Assembly (NCBI GenBank): GCA_965214585.1
Contig: OZ243957.1
Location: 4,154,001-4,218,000 of the forward strand
From: JAHCHG01 sp965214585
Lineage (GTDB): Bacteria; Acidobacteriota; Blastocatellia; Pyrinomonadales; Pyrinomonadaceae
Length of the DNA stretch: 64,000 bases
Direction: 5' to 3'
Shown here: positions 25,398-33,155 of the stretch, in pieces
Numbering within the stretch: the first letter of the stretch is position 1
Layout of the letters: every line of letters starts with the position of its first letter
Position numbers and translations under genes: made by a program
Notes under the pieces: generated by a model
Database searches by the model: none
Told to the model about the DNA's origin: nothing
What the model saw: only the letters and a program-made list of their open reading frames with translations

Positions 25398-26015
25398 TTA
25401 CTTTTTCTCATTTTTATAAAACGCGCTTGAAAACTTCCAATCTTCCGGCTTTTCACAAAGCCCGGCTTTAACCGGATTATTTTCAATATATTTTATGACA
25501 TTTATAAAATGTTTTCGATTGCGAACGTATCGGTCAAACGGTTCGTGCTGCCAAAACTGACCTTTGCGGTTCAAAATTTTGTTCGCTTCGTGCGCTGTAA
25601 ATGACTTTATCGAATGCGCGATTTCTCCCAATTCTACATTTTTAAACGGCATAGCCAAAAAGTGTATGTGATTCGGCATTATCACCCAAGCTGTCAACTG
25701 ATATTTATTATCGTGATGAAAAAACAGACTGTTCCGCGTCACTTCCGCCACGCGCTCGTCTTGCAGAAAACATTCGCCGTAACCTTTATCAAGATATTTT
25801 TCAACATTTTTACGAAACCGGATTTTTCCCTTTTCGCCCTGATCTCTCGTTTCTTCACGCCATAATTCAACGACCTCTCGCGGCAGAGAATCAAACAAAC
25901 TAAACGTCAAAAACTGCGGAATCTCGCCGCCTTCAAAATGCGGAATATAGCTGCGAGAATACCAACCGAGTTTTGAGCGAAATCCCTTTGGTTGAAAAGC
26001 ATAATCCGTTGCCAT
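25398..26015 (-). CDS. REP-associated tyrosine transposase (RAYT, Y1/IS200-like)
   Basis: A 205-residue single-strand DNA transposase of the Y1 superfamily. The HUH motif is WVIMPNHIHFLAMPF near residue 112-126, and the catalytic Tyr is expected in EPFDRYVRNRKHFINVIKYI near residue 160-180; NNPVKAGLCEKPEDWKFSS is the usual C-terminal signature. RAYTs recognise and process REP palindromes. Here family B palindromes lie immediately on both sides (25242-25373 and 26045-26179, both outside the coding region), the typical REPtron arrangement. No terminal repeats of its own were seen. It is probably domesticated rather than self-mobile. Confidence 0.9.
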   Translation of the reverse strand: MATDYAFQPKGFRSKLGWYSRSYIPHFEGGEIPQFLTFSLFDSLPREVVELWREETRDQGEKGKIRFRKNVEKYLDKGYGECFLQDERVAEVTRNSLFFHHDNKYQLTAWVIMPNHIHFLAMPFKNVELGEIAHSIKSFTAHEANKILNRKGQFWQHEPFDRYVRNRKHFINVIKYIENNPVKAGLCEKPEDWKFSSAFYKNEKK

Positions 26016-26044
26016 AATTATTTACGTCATTAAAACGCGAAGCG

Positions 26045-26179
26045 GACTGGAGCGCGGGGCGTTCCCGCTTGCATCCGTCGCGCAAGCGGTGGAACTGTGT
26101 TTACCTGCACGAATCTTAATTATTTAACGCCTTTTTCGCGCTCTGCGCTCATTGCAAGCGGGACGCTTGCGCTCCAGTC
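26045..26179. repeat. REP-like palindrome family B, copy 3
   Basis: Same orientation as copy 1, with a few changes in the left arm (GAGCGCGGGGCGTTCCCGC). Its right arm overlaps the 3' end of the YpdA-like gene: the last codons and the stop codon at 26149-26151 lie inside the repeat. Confidence 0.88.
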
Positions 26180-27168
26180 GCTTCGCCTCGCTTTGCATTT
26201 AACTTCTCTGCCAATTTCGGAATAAATTTCTTCGGCGCGTCAATCGCGCCCTTTATGTGCCGATGATTCGTAAAATGTCCGGCGACATAAACGCCCGAAA
26301 TATTCGTTTCAAAAGTTTCTTCGTTGTAAACCGGCACTTCGCCGTATTTATTAAATTCCGTTTCAACGCCGAGATTTTTCAGCATCGTCAAATCCGCGTC
26401 CGCGCCGATTAAAACGAAAACGACATCGTTTTTCAAAACCTGCGTTTTTCCGTCTTCGTCTTCCAAAATCACATCTTTCTCGCGGATTTCCAAAACTTTG
26501 CCGAGAAAAAACAAATTCAAACAGCGTTTTCTAAGCTGCTTTTGCAAAGGTTCGCGCACCCAATATTTTATGCAGCCCTGTTTCGGATCGGTGCTTTCCC
26601 AATCTTTGCGAAAGATCGCCAAAGTCGCGTCCGCGCCTTCTTCCGCCAGAAAAAGCGCGGCTTCGCCCGCCGAATTTCCGCCGCCGACAATTAAGGCTTT
26701 CTTTTTCACCCAAGGATAAGTTTCGCGGAAATGATCGTGAACCTTCGGCAAATCCTCGCCTTTTGCGCCCAATTTTCGCGGATAATCCATCGCGCCGACG
26801 GCAAACAAAACATTCTTTGATTCGTAAACCGCTTTGTCTGATTCGATTACAAAATGATTTTCACCCGTTTTTTCAACTTCTAAGACTTTTTCTTCCCAAC
26901 GAACATTCAGTTCATTATCCAAAACAAACCGCACATAATAAGAAAGCAATTCCTCTCTGGTCGGCTTTTCCCGCGCCGGTTTCAAATCGCCTTCGACAAA
27001 TTCGAGTTCATTCGTCGTCGAAAAAACGGTCAGACCGACCGGATATTGATAAATCGTATTCCCGATCAAACCTTTTTCTAAAACGAGATATTTTAAGCCG
27101 AGTTTTTTCGCTTCAAACGCGGCTGAAATTCCCGCCGGTCCCGCGCCGATAATGATAAGGTCAAACAT
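26149..27168 (-). CDS. YpdA-like FAD-dependent disulfide reductase
   Basis: Thioredoxin-reductase-like flavoprotein of the YpdA group, whose characterised members reduce bacillithiol disulfide with NADPH. N-terminal FAD site IIIGAGPAGISAAFEAKK; second dinucleotide motif ALIVGGGNSAGEAALFL near residue 170; the YpdA-like segment FRKDWESTDPKQGCIKYWVRE; C-terminal VYVAGHFTNHRHIKGAID. There is no CxxC active site of true TrxB, as in YpdA. The last ~12 residues (GEATGAQASRLQ) are encoded by palindrome B copy 3 and are not part of the family. It is last in a tight run of four minus-strand genes (5-base gap upstream). Confidence 0.88.
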   Translation of the reverse strand: MFDLIIIGAGPAGISAAFEAKKLGLKYLVLEKGLIGNTIYQYPVGLTVFSTTNELEFVEGDLKPAREKPTREELLSYYVRFVLDNELNVRWEEKVLEVEKTGENHFVIESDKAVYESKNVLFAVGAMDYPRKLGAKGEDLPKVHDHFRETYPWVKKKALIVGGGNSAGEAALFLAEEGADATLAIFRKDWESTDPKQGCIKYWVREPLQKQLRKRCLNLFFLGKVLEIREKDVILEDEDGKTQVLKNDVVFVLIGADADLTMLKNLGVETEFNKYGEVPVYNEETFETNISGVYVAGHFTNHRHIKGAIDAPKKFIPKLAEKLNAKRGEATGAQASRLQ

Positions 27169-27173
27169 TTAGA

Positions 27174-27536
27174 TTATTTCTTTCGTTTTCGTTCTTCTAA
27201 CATTCCTAATGAGCCAATAATTATTTGTCCTAAACCGAATAAAGCAACAATCGGCGACCAAATAAAAAAGCGTCCCTCGCCCGTCAAAAATATCGAAGCC
27301 AAACTCCCCAGCAAAAAAAATGCTCCGAGTGCAAATATGCCAATGCCGGTATAAAAGATCGTTTTATTTGATTTGAATCTGTATCTACGACTTTCATCCA
27401 ACTCCTGCTCTATTGATTGCTCTTTAATTTCATCAGAAAGCGGAACGAAGCAAAAGCGACAGCTATCTACTTGATTTGAAATATACTGCCTACACGACGG
27501 ACACTTGAAAGATTGATATGTATCATTATTTGCCAT
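27174..27536 (-). CDS. Zinc-ribbon membrane protein
   Basis: 120 residues. The N-terminus carries a double-Cys zinc ribbon (CPSCRQYISNQVDSCRFC near residues 13-30). Two hydrophobic helices follow (IFYTGIGIFALGAFFLLGSLA and FIWSPIVALFGLGQIIIGSLG in pieces), then a basic tail LEERKRKK. Likely an inner-membrane protein with a cytoplasmic zinc ribbon; function unknown. It is 5 bases from each neighbour and belongs to the 28670-26149 gene run. Confidence 0.75.
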   Translation of the reverse strand: MANNDTYQSFKCPSCRQYISNQVDSCRFCFVPLSDEIKEQSIEQELDESRRYRFKSNKTIFYTGIGIFALGAFFLLGSLASIFLTGEGRFFIWSPIVALFGLGQIIIGSLGMLEERKRKK

Positions 27537-27541
27537 AAAAC

Positions 27542-27820
27542 TTACCGATCTGTTTCCTCCAATTTTTTCAACTGCTCCGTAAATTTCTCGATCTGCAATT
27601 TCGTATTTTCAAGTTCGCGCTTTGAAGCCAGATAATTTTCCCATTCATTCGTATTCGTCAGAGCCTTGACGACATCTTCATCCAAAGCGTGCGACATCAC
27701 GACGAGCAGATCGCTCAACGCTTCGTGTCCGTCTAAAAGCGAGTTTATAATCGTATAAGCGAGTTTTGCGTTCGGCAAATCTATGTCCAAATCGTCTTTA
27801 TTTATTTGTGCTGTGTTCAT
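27542..27820 (-). CDS. Small hypothetical protein, helical
   Basis: 92 residues, no recognised family. Predicted all-helical with a heptad-like C-terminal segment (LASKRELENTKLQIEKFTEQLKKLEE) that suggests a coiled coil. The start codon overlaps the end of the upstream secreted-protein gene by 23 bases, so translation is probably coupled. Cytoplasmic, as no signal peptide is present. Confidence 0.65.
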   Translation of the reverse strand: MNTAQINKDDLDIDLPNAKLAYTIINSLLDGHEALSDLLVVMSHALDEDVVKALTNTNEWENYLASKRELENTKLQIEKFTEQLKKLEETDR

Positions 27821-28670
27821 TTTCCTTTATTTGCGGAGTTATTTCGGGAAATCCGCTGTTTTTATTTATTACCCAAAATTCGGTTTCTATATCGGAGCGA
27901 TAACCGCCGTAAAATATTTGAATTTTGCTTGAGGGAAGTTTGGCTTCGTCGGCTAATTTTTTTCTGCCGTTTTCGATAAACAGAGTTAATTTATCAATGT
28001 CATATTGTTCTGCGTCCGCATAAAAAACGATTACTCCCTGCAAAACTTTCCCGTTTTTCAGAAATTTGCCGAAATCGGCACTCAGCCAATAGAATCTTTC
28101 CGCTTCTTTTATTTCTCTTTCTTCTTTCGATAATTCGGTTTCAAATTCGTCGTCCGAATGCGGTTCGTCAAACTCCTTGTAATATTCTTCGATAACGGCA
28201 GGCAATTGAAATTCTCCGAAATCCGCGTAAAGTATTGACTTATCGTAAAGAAAAGTTTTGTGTTTGGGAATCGTCGGTTTCGGAACTGTATTTGTCGGTT
28301 TCGGAATTTTTCCGTTTTCGGGAACGACCCAAATTTCGGTAATTTCTTCTTCACGAAATCCGCCTTCGATAAATTTAATTCGGCTTTGGTCGTAATTTCT
28401 AAAATAAACGCTCTGCAAAAGCTGCTTCATTGTCCAAGTCATTTTCTCAAATCTGGCAGGCAAAGAATTTGCAGATTTATAATGAATCACATAACCTTTC
28501 GAGTTTTTGTTATTGTTCAGCGTTATAAAAAGATTATCAATTCTCGCGCTCGCATCGCAGTTGCCGATTCTGCCGAATTCATCAATTTGATATGTTTCAA
28601 CTTCGTCTGATGATTGAGCAAAAACAAATGAACTCATCAAAATCAAAATTAAAAATAAAATTCTCAACAT
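27798..28670 (-). CDS. Secreted protein with tandem duplicated domain
   Basis: 290 residues with a signal peptide (MLRILFLILILMSSFVFAQS). The mature part contains two related units: one near 40-120 (IDNLFITLNNN, RIKFIEGGFREEEITEIWVVP) and one near 195-280 (LKNGKVLQGVIVFYADAEQY, KIQIFYGGYRSDIETEFWVIN). A Pro/Thr/Lys linker (KIPKPTNTVPKPTIPKHK) separates them. I do not know the family's function. GGGAGAA precedes the ATG. It is first of four tightly packed minus-strand genes. Confidence 0.72.
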   Translation of the reverse strand: MLRILFLILILMSSFVFAQSSDEVETYQIDEFGRIGNCDASARIDNLFITLNNNKNSKGYVIHYKSANSLPARFEKMTWTMKQLLQSVYFRNYDQSRIKFIEGGFREEEITEIWVVPENGKIPKPTNTVPKPTIPKHKTFLYDKSILYADFGEFQLPAVIEEYYKEFDEPHSDDEFETELSKEEREIKEAERFYWLSADFGKFLKNGKVLQGVIVFYADAEQYDIDKLTLFIENGRKKLADEAKLPSSKIQIFYGGYRSDIETEFWVINKNSGFPEITPQIKENEHSTNK

Positions 28671-28914
28671 AAAATTCTCCCGCCAAATTTTTGCAAACGC
28701 AATTTCAGAATCGTTTTCACGTTTGATTATATATTTGTCCGCCGCGCGTTTCCAAATTGTTTTGTCGGCTTTGTTTCAAAGTTGTGCATAAAATGCGAAA
28801 TTTAACTTTACTTGACTGACGAAAACAAATATAAAAATCCGCCGGTTTTCGATTTTTGCAACTGTTATTTTGGATGCAAAAACATTATTCTTAGTAAGGC
28901 ATTGATAAATAATT

Positions 28915-29223
28915 ATGAACTGGATTTTCTGGATTTTACTAACATTTTTTGCAATTTCCCTCGTAATGACGGCGATCACCGCTTATCGTTATCGCCGGTA
29001 TCTGCAAACGGGCTGGTTCGTGCTTAAAACTTACCGGCAGATGAAGCAAAAATCGCCCGCCAAACAAAAAAATATCGAAACAAACGCCGGCAAAAATGAT
29101 TCGCCGCTTGTCCGCTGTTCAAAATGCGGAGATTGGACGGCGCAGGATGATGCGGTAAAACTCAAATCGAGTTATTACTGCTCGCATCGCTGTATGGAAG
29201 AATCGTTTCAAATGCAAAATTAA
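28915..29223 (+). CDS. Single-pass membrane protein with C-terminal Cys/His zinc motif
   Basis: 102 residues. One N-terminal membrane helix (FWILLTFFAISLVMTAITA), a basic linker and a C-terminal metal motif RCSKCGDWTAQDD...YYCSHRC. The CxxC plus CxxxC-type arrangement resembles the small PP0621-type zinc proteins. Function unknown. The region 28671-28914 upstream shows nothing else. Confidence 0.65.
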   Translation: MNWIFWILLTFFAISLVMTAITAYRYRRYLQTGWFVLKTYRQMKQKSPAKQKNIETNAGKNDSPLVRCSKCGDWTAQDDAVKLKSSYYCSHRCMEESFQMQN

Positions 29224-29347
29224 AAGTTAAAATAAGAATCCCGCTAATTTTTTTATCAATTATCCTGCAACTTCGGCAACCTTTTTACGTTCTCAGGATA
29301 CTTTTAACTGATAAAGCCAAAATAAAAAATTTCGAGGTTTGAAAATT

Positions 29348-31096
29348 ATGTATAAATTTTGCCGCATTTCTCTCGCACTGATTTTTTTGATTGTTCCTTT
29401 TTCCGCGCTTGCTCAAGAACCTGAAAATGCTGAAAATCGTGAACATTTCGTAAAACTCGCCGAACAAATTCTTGCCGACGCGCAAAATCTGCAATTGCCG
29501 GAAAACCGCGCCGTCGTTTACGCACAAGTCGGGGCGCAAATTTGGCAGACGGACAAAAAACGCGGCGAACAACTTTTTCAGACGGCAATCGGCGAACTTA
29601 TCAACGCTCAGAATCAGGCGGCGTTTGATGCCGAAAATTATTATAATCAAGGTTTGCGCTACGGACAGTCGCCGCGCGTGGACATTTTGAATTCTATTGC
29701 AAGTCGTGATGCCGAACTCGCTCTGAAAATGCAGATCAAAAGCCGCCCGGCAAATCTCGCCAAAATACTCGCGTCCGCTGTTCGCAACGGGAAAACTAAA
29801 AAAAGCGCGAATAATAATCAGCAGTATGTCGTTCAGGAATTGAATTTGGAAAGACAATTCAAGATGATGTGGGCAAATCAAAATCCCGAACGCGCCGTCG
29901 AAATTTTCCGCGATTCCTTAAAATCCGGCGTTTCATACAACGCGATAAGTTTTTTGCAGAATCTGCACAAAAAATCGCCCGATGCCGCTAATCAACTGCT
30001 CGCAGAAACAATCGAAAAACTTTTGAGCGTCAAACTTACCGACAACAACATCAGCAACGATTTTGGAACGATGCTGAATTTTCTGACGCAGTTCGGAAAC
30101 AAACAAACCGACGATGCCGATAGGCTGACGATTTCCGACGCGCTTTTGAGAAGTCTGGCTGATAAAATTTCAACACATTGGCTGAATCTGAAAAATTCCT
30201 ATTATTATAACGAAAATGCCTTTAATATAATCGAGAAATTTTTCCCGAACCGCCTCGCGCAGATCAAACAAAAGCAGAGCGAGCAAAACAAAAACAACGA
30301 AGAATATTTGAGATACAGCGAGTTGATGAAAAACGATCCGACGGCTGAAGAATTGCTCGGAGAAGCTGAAAATTTCTCAAATTTTCAAGGTTCGCTTTAT
30401 TCGCAAGCCGCACAGAAACTTGCTCAGACGGGAAATTTGACGCAGGCGGAAAATATTCTCAACTCCAACCTTCCCGCTGACCAAGCGAAAAACCAATTGT
30501 CGAATATTTATCAGAATCTGGCGCAGCAAGAAATTTCCAAAGGTAATTTTGACCAAGCGGAAAATCTGATAAATCAAATCGCTCAAAAACAAAGCCGCAT
30601 TGCGATTATGACCAATCTCGCACAGTCAATTTACAATAAAAATCCCGAAGAAAACAAAAATCGTGCCGTCGCGGTGTTGGACAGAGCCGATTCATTGATC
30701 GAAAATCCAATTTCAACGCTCAACGATATTTCGATGAAACTAGGCATCGCTTCGGCTTATCTGCAAATTGATTCGGAAAAAAGTTTCCGAATTGTCGAGC
30801 CGCTGATTCCGCTTTTTAACGAATACGTCCGCGCTCAAGCCGTAATTTCAAAATTCAACGGCGACGGAACTCTGAAAAACGGCGAATACGGCATCGAAAA
30901 CGCCCGCAGTATGGGCGGAATAAATTATCTGAGAGTCATTATCGCTCAACTCCAAATTAAAGACTTTAACAGAACAATGCAGCTAATAAACGGTCTGGAA
31001 AGACTCGAAACGAGAATCGGTTTGAAACTCCAGTTAATCGAGCAAATCCAAAATCTCCCGATCAACGGCAGAATAAAGCTTAGGTCAGGATTTTAG
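29348..31096 (+). CDS. Secreted alpha-helical repeat protein
   Basis: About 582 residues. I chose the ATG at 29348 (MYKFCRIS), with GAGG upstream, over the TTG at 29339. A signal peptide ending at ALAQ is followed by an almost entirely helical protein with repeated Ala/Leu/Asn/Gln-rich segments (EILADAQNLQLPENRAVVYAQVG and LAQTGNLTQAENILNSNLP, in pieces), resembling TPR-type solenoids. No catalytic motif is apparent. Probably periplasmic or outer-membrane associated. It is monocistronic. Its 3' end converges with the leftmost remnant of the toxin locus. Confidence 0.72.
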   Translation: MYKFCRISLALIFLIVPFSALAQEPENAENREHFVKLAEQILADAQNLQLPENRAVVYAQVGAQIWQTDKKRGEQLFQTAIGELINAQNQAAFDAENYYNQGLRYGQSPRVDILNSIASRDAELALKMQIKSRPANLAKILASAVRNGKTKKSANNNQQYVVQELNLERQFKMMWANQNPERAVEIFRDSLKSGVSYNAISFLQNLHKKSPDAANQLLAETIEKLLSVKLTDNNISNDFGTMLNFLTQFGNKQTDDADRLTISDALLRSLADKISTHWLNLKNSYYYNENAFNIIEKFFPNRLAQIKQKQSEQNKNNEEYLRYSELMKNDPTAEELLGEAENFSNFQGSLYSQAAQKLAQTGNLTQAENILNSNLPADQAKNQLSNIYQNLAQQEISKGNFDQAENLINQIAQKQSRIAIMTNLAQSIYNKNPEENKNRAVAVLDRADSLIENPISTLNDISMKLGIASAYLQIDSEKSFRIVEPLIPLFNEYVRAQAVISKFNGDGTLKNGEYGIENARSMGGINYLRVIIAQLQIKDFNRTMQLINGLERLETRIGLKLQLIEQIQNLPINGRIKLRSGF

Positions 31097-31116
31097 CGAA
31101 AAGTTCCAAAATATAA

Positions 31117-31265
31117 AACTCCAAACGCCATTCATCCGTTGTCGCAGCCTTGCTTTCCGTCGTTAATCTCACCACGCGTGCCGCTTCAAACTGCCGGTTG
31201 CTGATCTCGACTTCTTTGATTGTTCCCTTAATCGCTTTGAAACTTTCCGCTGATATTTCTTTCAT
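31117..31265 (-). pseudogene. Toxin trunk fragment
   Basis: The minus strand encodes KEISAESFKAIKGTIKEVE then ISNRQFEAARVVRLTTESKAATTDEWRL, close to residues ~205-250 of the truncated toxin at 33156-34376 (KEISAESYTATKGAVREVE). The DNA is clearly related to 33640-33785. There is no start region, no toxin tip, and it lies beyond the terminator of the array, so it is a relic. It shows that the array was longer or has been rearranged. Confidence 0.75.
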
Positions 31266-31291
31266 TCTAACTTCGTATAAAAATTATATTT

Positions 31292-31331
31292 TCAAAACAA
31301 AAAAGCGCGTGAGGTTTAATTCACACGCTTT
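31292..31331 (-). terminator. Rho-independent terminator of the toxin-immunity array
   Basis: On the minus strand AAAGCGTGTG pairs with CACGCGCTTT, followed by TTTTGTTTT. It lies 6 bases past the stop codon of the last immunity gene and is the only convincing terminator seen between 37884 and here. That fits one transcript for the whole array. Confidence 0.8.
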
Positions 31332-31336
31332 CAGTT

Positions 31337-31876
31337 TTATCCGTTTCGCCAATCTCTTGCTATTCGTTCTTCTGTTCGCCGAGCATTTTCAATATGTTTA
31401 ACTTGATCGCGCATCTCGACGATCAAAAAGTTGGTGAAATCTGGATGATAATTCCACTGTATCTTAGGTTCTTCATCTTCGCCGGGTTCAATGTAATAAT
31501 GCACTGGCGGATTATCGCCTTCCGTTGTGTTGAAAAAACAGAATTGATAACCTTGGTGCATCCAAAAAGCATAAGCATCTTCGGGAAATCGTTGCGGCGC
31601 ATTATCTTCAATTAAAAATTCTCGTGCAGTTTGCTGTAACTCAACCAAATCAACTTCGTCATAGAAAATGTCCGAACCGATCTCAAAATCTCCGAGTCCC
31701 TTTCCTGCGTATAACAAAAACTCTTTGTAAGCAAGCGGCAGTTCTAATCTCAATTGTCGTTCTAATTCGGCAACTTCTTCTGGAGTGCAGCCTACGGCTT
31801 GTCCTTCATAATCGAAACCAAGAGTTTTGTCCCATCCGTTTTCTTGTGCCAAGTTTAATACTTTTTCTAAATACAT
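31337..31876 (-). CDS. SUKH-family (SMI1/KNR4) immunity protein, copy 1
   Basis: About 179 residues from the ATG at 31876, preceded by AAAGGAAAAT. It has the SMI1/KNR4 core: EEVAELERQLRLELPLAYKEFLLYAGKGLGDF near residue 35-65 in pieces, then AFWMHQGYQFCFFNT and a Trp/Asn-rich C-terminal half. SUKH proteins are widespread immunity proteins for polymorphic toxins, including nucleic-acid deaminases. The start lies one base after the stop of a deaminase fragment. It is ~70% alike to copy 2 at 32033-32566 by eye, so the pair arose by duplication. Confidence 0.9.
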   Translation of the reverse strand: MYLEKVLNLAQENGWDKTLGFDYEGQAVGCTPEEVAELERQLRLELPLAYKEFLLYAGKGLGDFEIGSDIFYDEVDLVELQQTAREFLIEDNAPQRFPEDAYAFWMHQGYQFCFFNTTEGDNPPVHYYIEPGEDEEPKIQWNYHPDFTNFLIVEMRDQVKHIENARRTEERIARDWRNG

Positions 31877-31877
31877 A

Positions 31878-32009
31878 TTATTTTCCTTTCTTCTCAATGA
31901 AGTTGCCGGACGCGACTTCGATTCTTACATTTGGAAACATTTCTCTGAATTGTTTCACAACATCGGTGCAGGAATCGCACGGCGGGCGTTTTGTGAAAAT
32001 ATGTATCAT
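31878..32009 (-). pseudogene. Headless deaminase toxin tip, fragment 1
   Basis: The minus strand encodes MIHIFTKRPPCDSCTDVVKQ, FREMFPNVRIEV, ASGNFIEKKGK and stops one base before the SUKH gene. It matches the C-terminal tip of the full deaminase at 33156-34376 (IFTERPPCNSCTKVFDQ). The CxxC zinc motif is present but the upstream DSE catalytic motif is missing. It is a displaced or silent cassette, about 43 residues if translated from the internal ATG. Confidence 0.8.
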
Positions 32010-32032
32010 TTCGCTGAATCTAAATTTTAGTT

Positions 32033-32566
32033 TTAACCGTTTCGCCAATCTCTAGCGAGTTCCGCTTCAAGTCGTTGAGCGTTCTCAAGGTGTTTAGCTT
32101 GATCGCGCATTTCGACAATTAGAAAATCAGTAAAATGTTTTTGATGATTCCACGCAAAATCATCTTTGAAAGATTCTTGATGAAAGTGAACGGGCGGATT
32201 GTCGCCTTCCGATGTTCTGAAAAAACAAAACATATAACCTTGGTGCATCCAGAATACATAAGCATCATCAGGAAGTTTTTGCGGAAAATCATCTTCTGCC
32301 AAAAATTCCCGTGCAATCTGTTGTAGTTCAATTAAACCTACATCGTCATCGTAAAAAATTCTAGAACCATTCTCGAAACTGCCTAAACCTTTTCCTGCGT
32401 ATAATAAAAATTCTTTATAAGCAAGCGGCAGTTCTAATTTTAACTGCTGCTCTAATTCAGCAATTTCTTGTGGAGTGCATCCTTTTATTTGATTTGGATG
32501 AGAAAAAGAAAGCGTTTCATCCCATCCATTTTCTTCAGCTTGATTTATTACTTTTTCCAGATACAT
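32033..32566 (-). CDS. SUKH-family (SMI1/KNR4) immunity protein, copy 2
   Basis: About 177 residues from the ATG at 32566, preceded by AAAGGAAAAT. It has the same motifs as copy 1 (PQEIAELEQQLKLELPLAYK, YAGKGLGSFENG, FWMHQGYMFCFFRTSEGDNPPVHF in pieces) and the same C-terminal ARDWRNG. It starts one base after the stop of deaminase fragment 2. Differences from copy 1 are concentrated in the loop after the first helix and near residues 135-150, as expected for immunity proteins diverging to match different toxin tips. Confidence 0.9.
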   Translation of the reverse strand: MYLEKVINQAEENGWDETLSFSHPNQIKGCTPQEIAELEQQLKLELPLAYKEFLLYAGKGLGSFENGSRIFYDDDVGLIELQQIAREFLAEDDFPQKLPDDAYVFWMHQGYMFCFFRTSEGDNPPVHFHQESFKDDFAWNHQKHFTDFLIVEMRDQAKHLENAQRLEAELARDWRNG

Positions 32567-32567
32567 A

Positions 32568-32756
32568 TTATTTTCCTTTTTTCTCAATAAAGTTGCCGGA
32601 TGCAACTTCGATTCTCACATTCGGAAACATTTCACGGAATTGTTTGACAACATCCGTGCAAGAATCACACGGTGGACGTTCGGTAAACAAATAAATTGTG
32701 CCTTTGACATCTTTCTGATTCGTATATTTTGTAAACGGATTAGTATTTTTATTACT
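32568..32756 (-). pseudogene. Headless deaminase toxin tip, fragment 2
   Basis: A 62-codon open stretch reads SNKNTNPFTKYTNQKDVKGT, IYLFTERPPCDSCTDVVKQF, REMFPNVRIEVASGNF, IEKKGK. It has no ATG and begins inside the end of the ankyrin gene (offset frame). It is the C-terminal half of the deaminase domain, with CxxC but without the DSE motif. The last 25 residues equal those of fragment 1. It looks like a silent tip awaiting recombination onto a trunk, or a decayed one. Confidence 0.8.
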
Positions 32757-33153
32757 GTAATAGATTAATAGCTTTTTTGTGATTTCTTTCTTTAGCCATT
32801 TCTATCGGAGTTCTTCCATAATTATCTGTTTCATTAGTGTTGGCTCCGGCATCTAGTAAAATTTTCGTTATTGTCGGATTCGGAAAATCATCGCCTAAAC
32901 CTTGTGTTGCATAATCCATTTCAATATCCAAAGCGTGGTGCAACGGTGTCATACCCGATATTTTCGCATTTGGGTCAGCACCGATTTTTACGAGAAATTT
33001 GATAACCTCAACTTGCATATTTTCAATAGCGGCGTGTAATGGATTCCAATTTTCACCATTCACATTAGGACTTACTCCGCTGTTAATTAAGTTTTCTGCC
33101 TGCTGAACATCTCCGTTAAAGCAGGCATTTATAAGTTCTTCCGTCAAACTCAT
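32752..33153 (-). CDS. Ankyrin-repeat immunity protein candidate
   Basis: 133 residues containing about three to four ankyrin repeats (ENWNPLHAAIENMQVEVIKFLVKIGADPNAKI and GMTPLHHALDI, later ITKILLDAGANTNETDNYGRTPIEMAKERN, in pieces). It starts two bases after the stop of the deaminase toxin at 33156, the usual toxin-then-immunity order. Ankyrin proteins are known immunity partners of deaminase toxins. Neutralisation of this particular toxin is inferred from position only. Confidence 0.82.
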   Translation of the reverse strand: MSLTEELINACFNGDVQQAENLINSGVSPNVNGENWNPLHAAIENMQVEVIKFLVKIGADPNAKISGMTPLHHALDIEMDYATQGLGDDFPNPTITKILLDAGANTNETDNYGRTPIEMAKERNHKKAINLLQ

Positions 33154-33155
33154 TT

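Noticed and set aside
25217..25486. An 89-codon minus-strand frame between recQ and RAYT
   Set aside because: Most of it is family B palindrome; it also overlaps the end of the RAYT gene in another frame.
22872..26179. A CRISPR array from the repeated GC-rich segments
   Set aside because: Repeats are few, palindromic, irregularly spaced and separated by whole genes; no cas genes are present.
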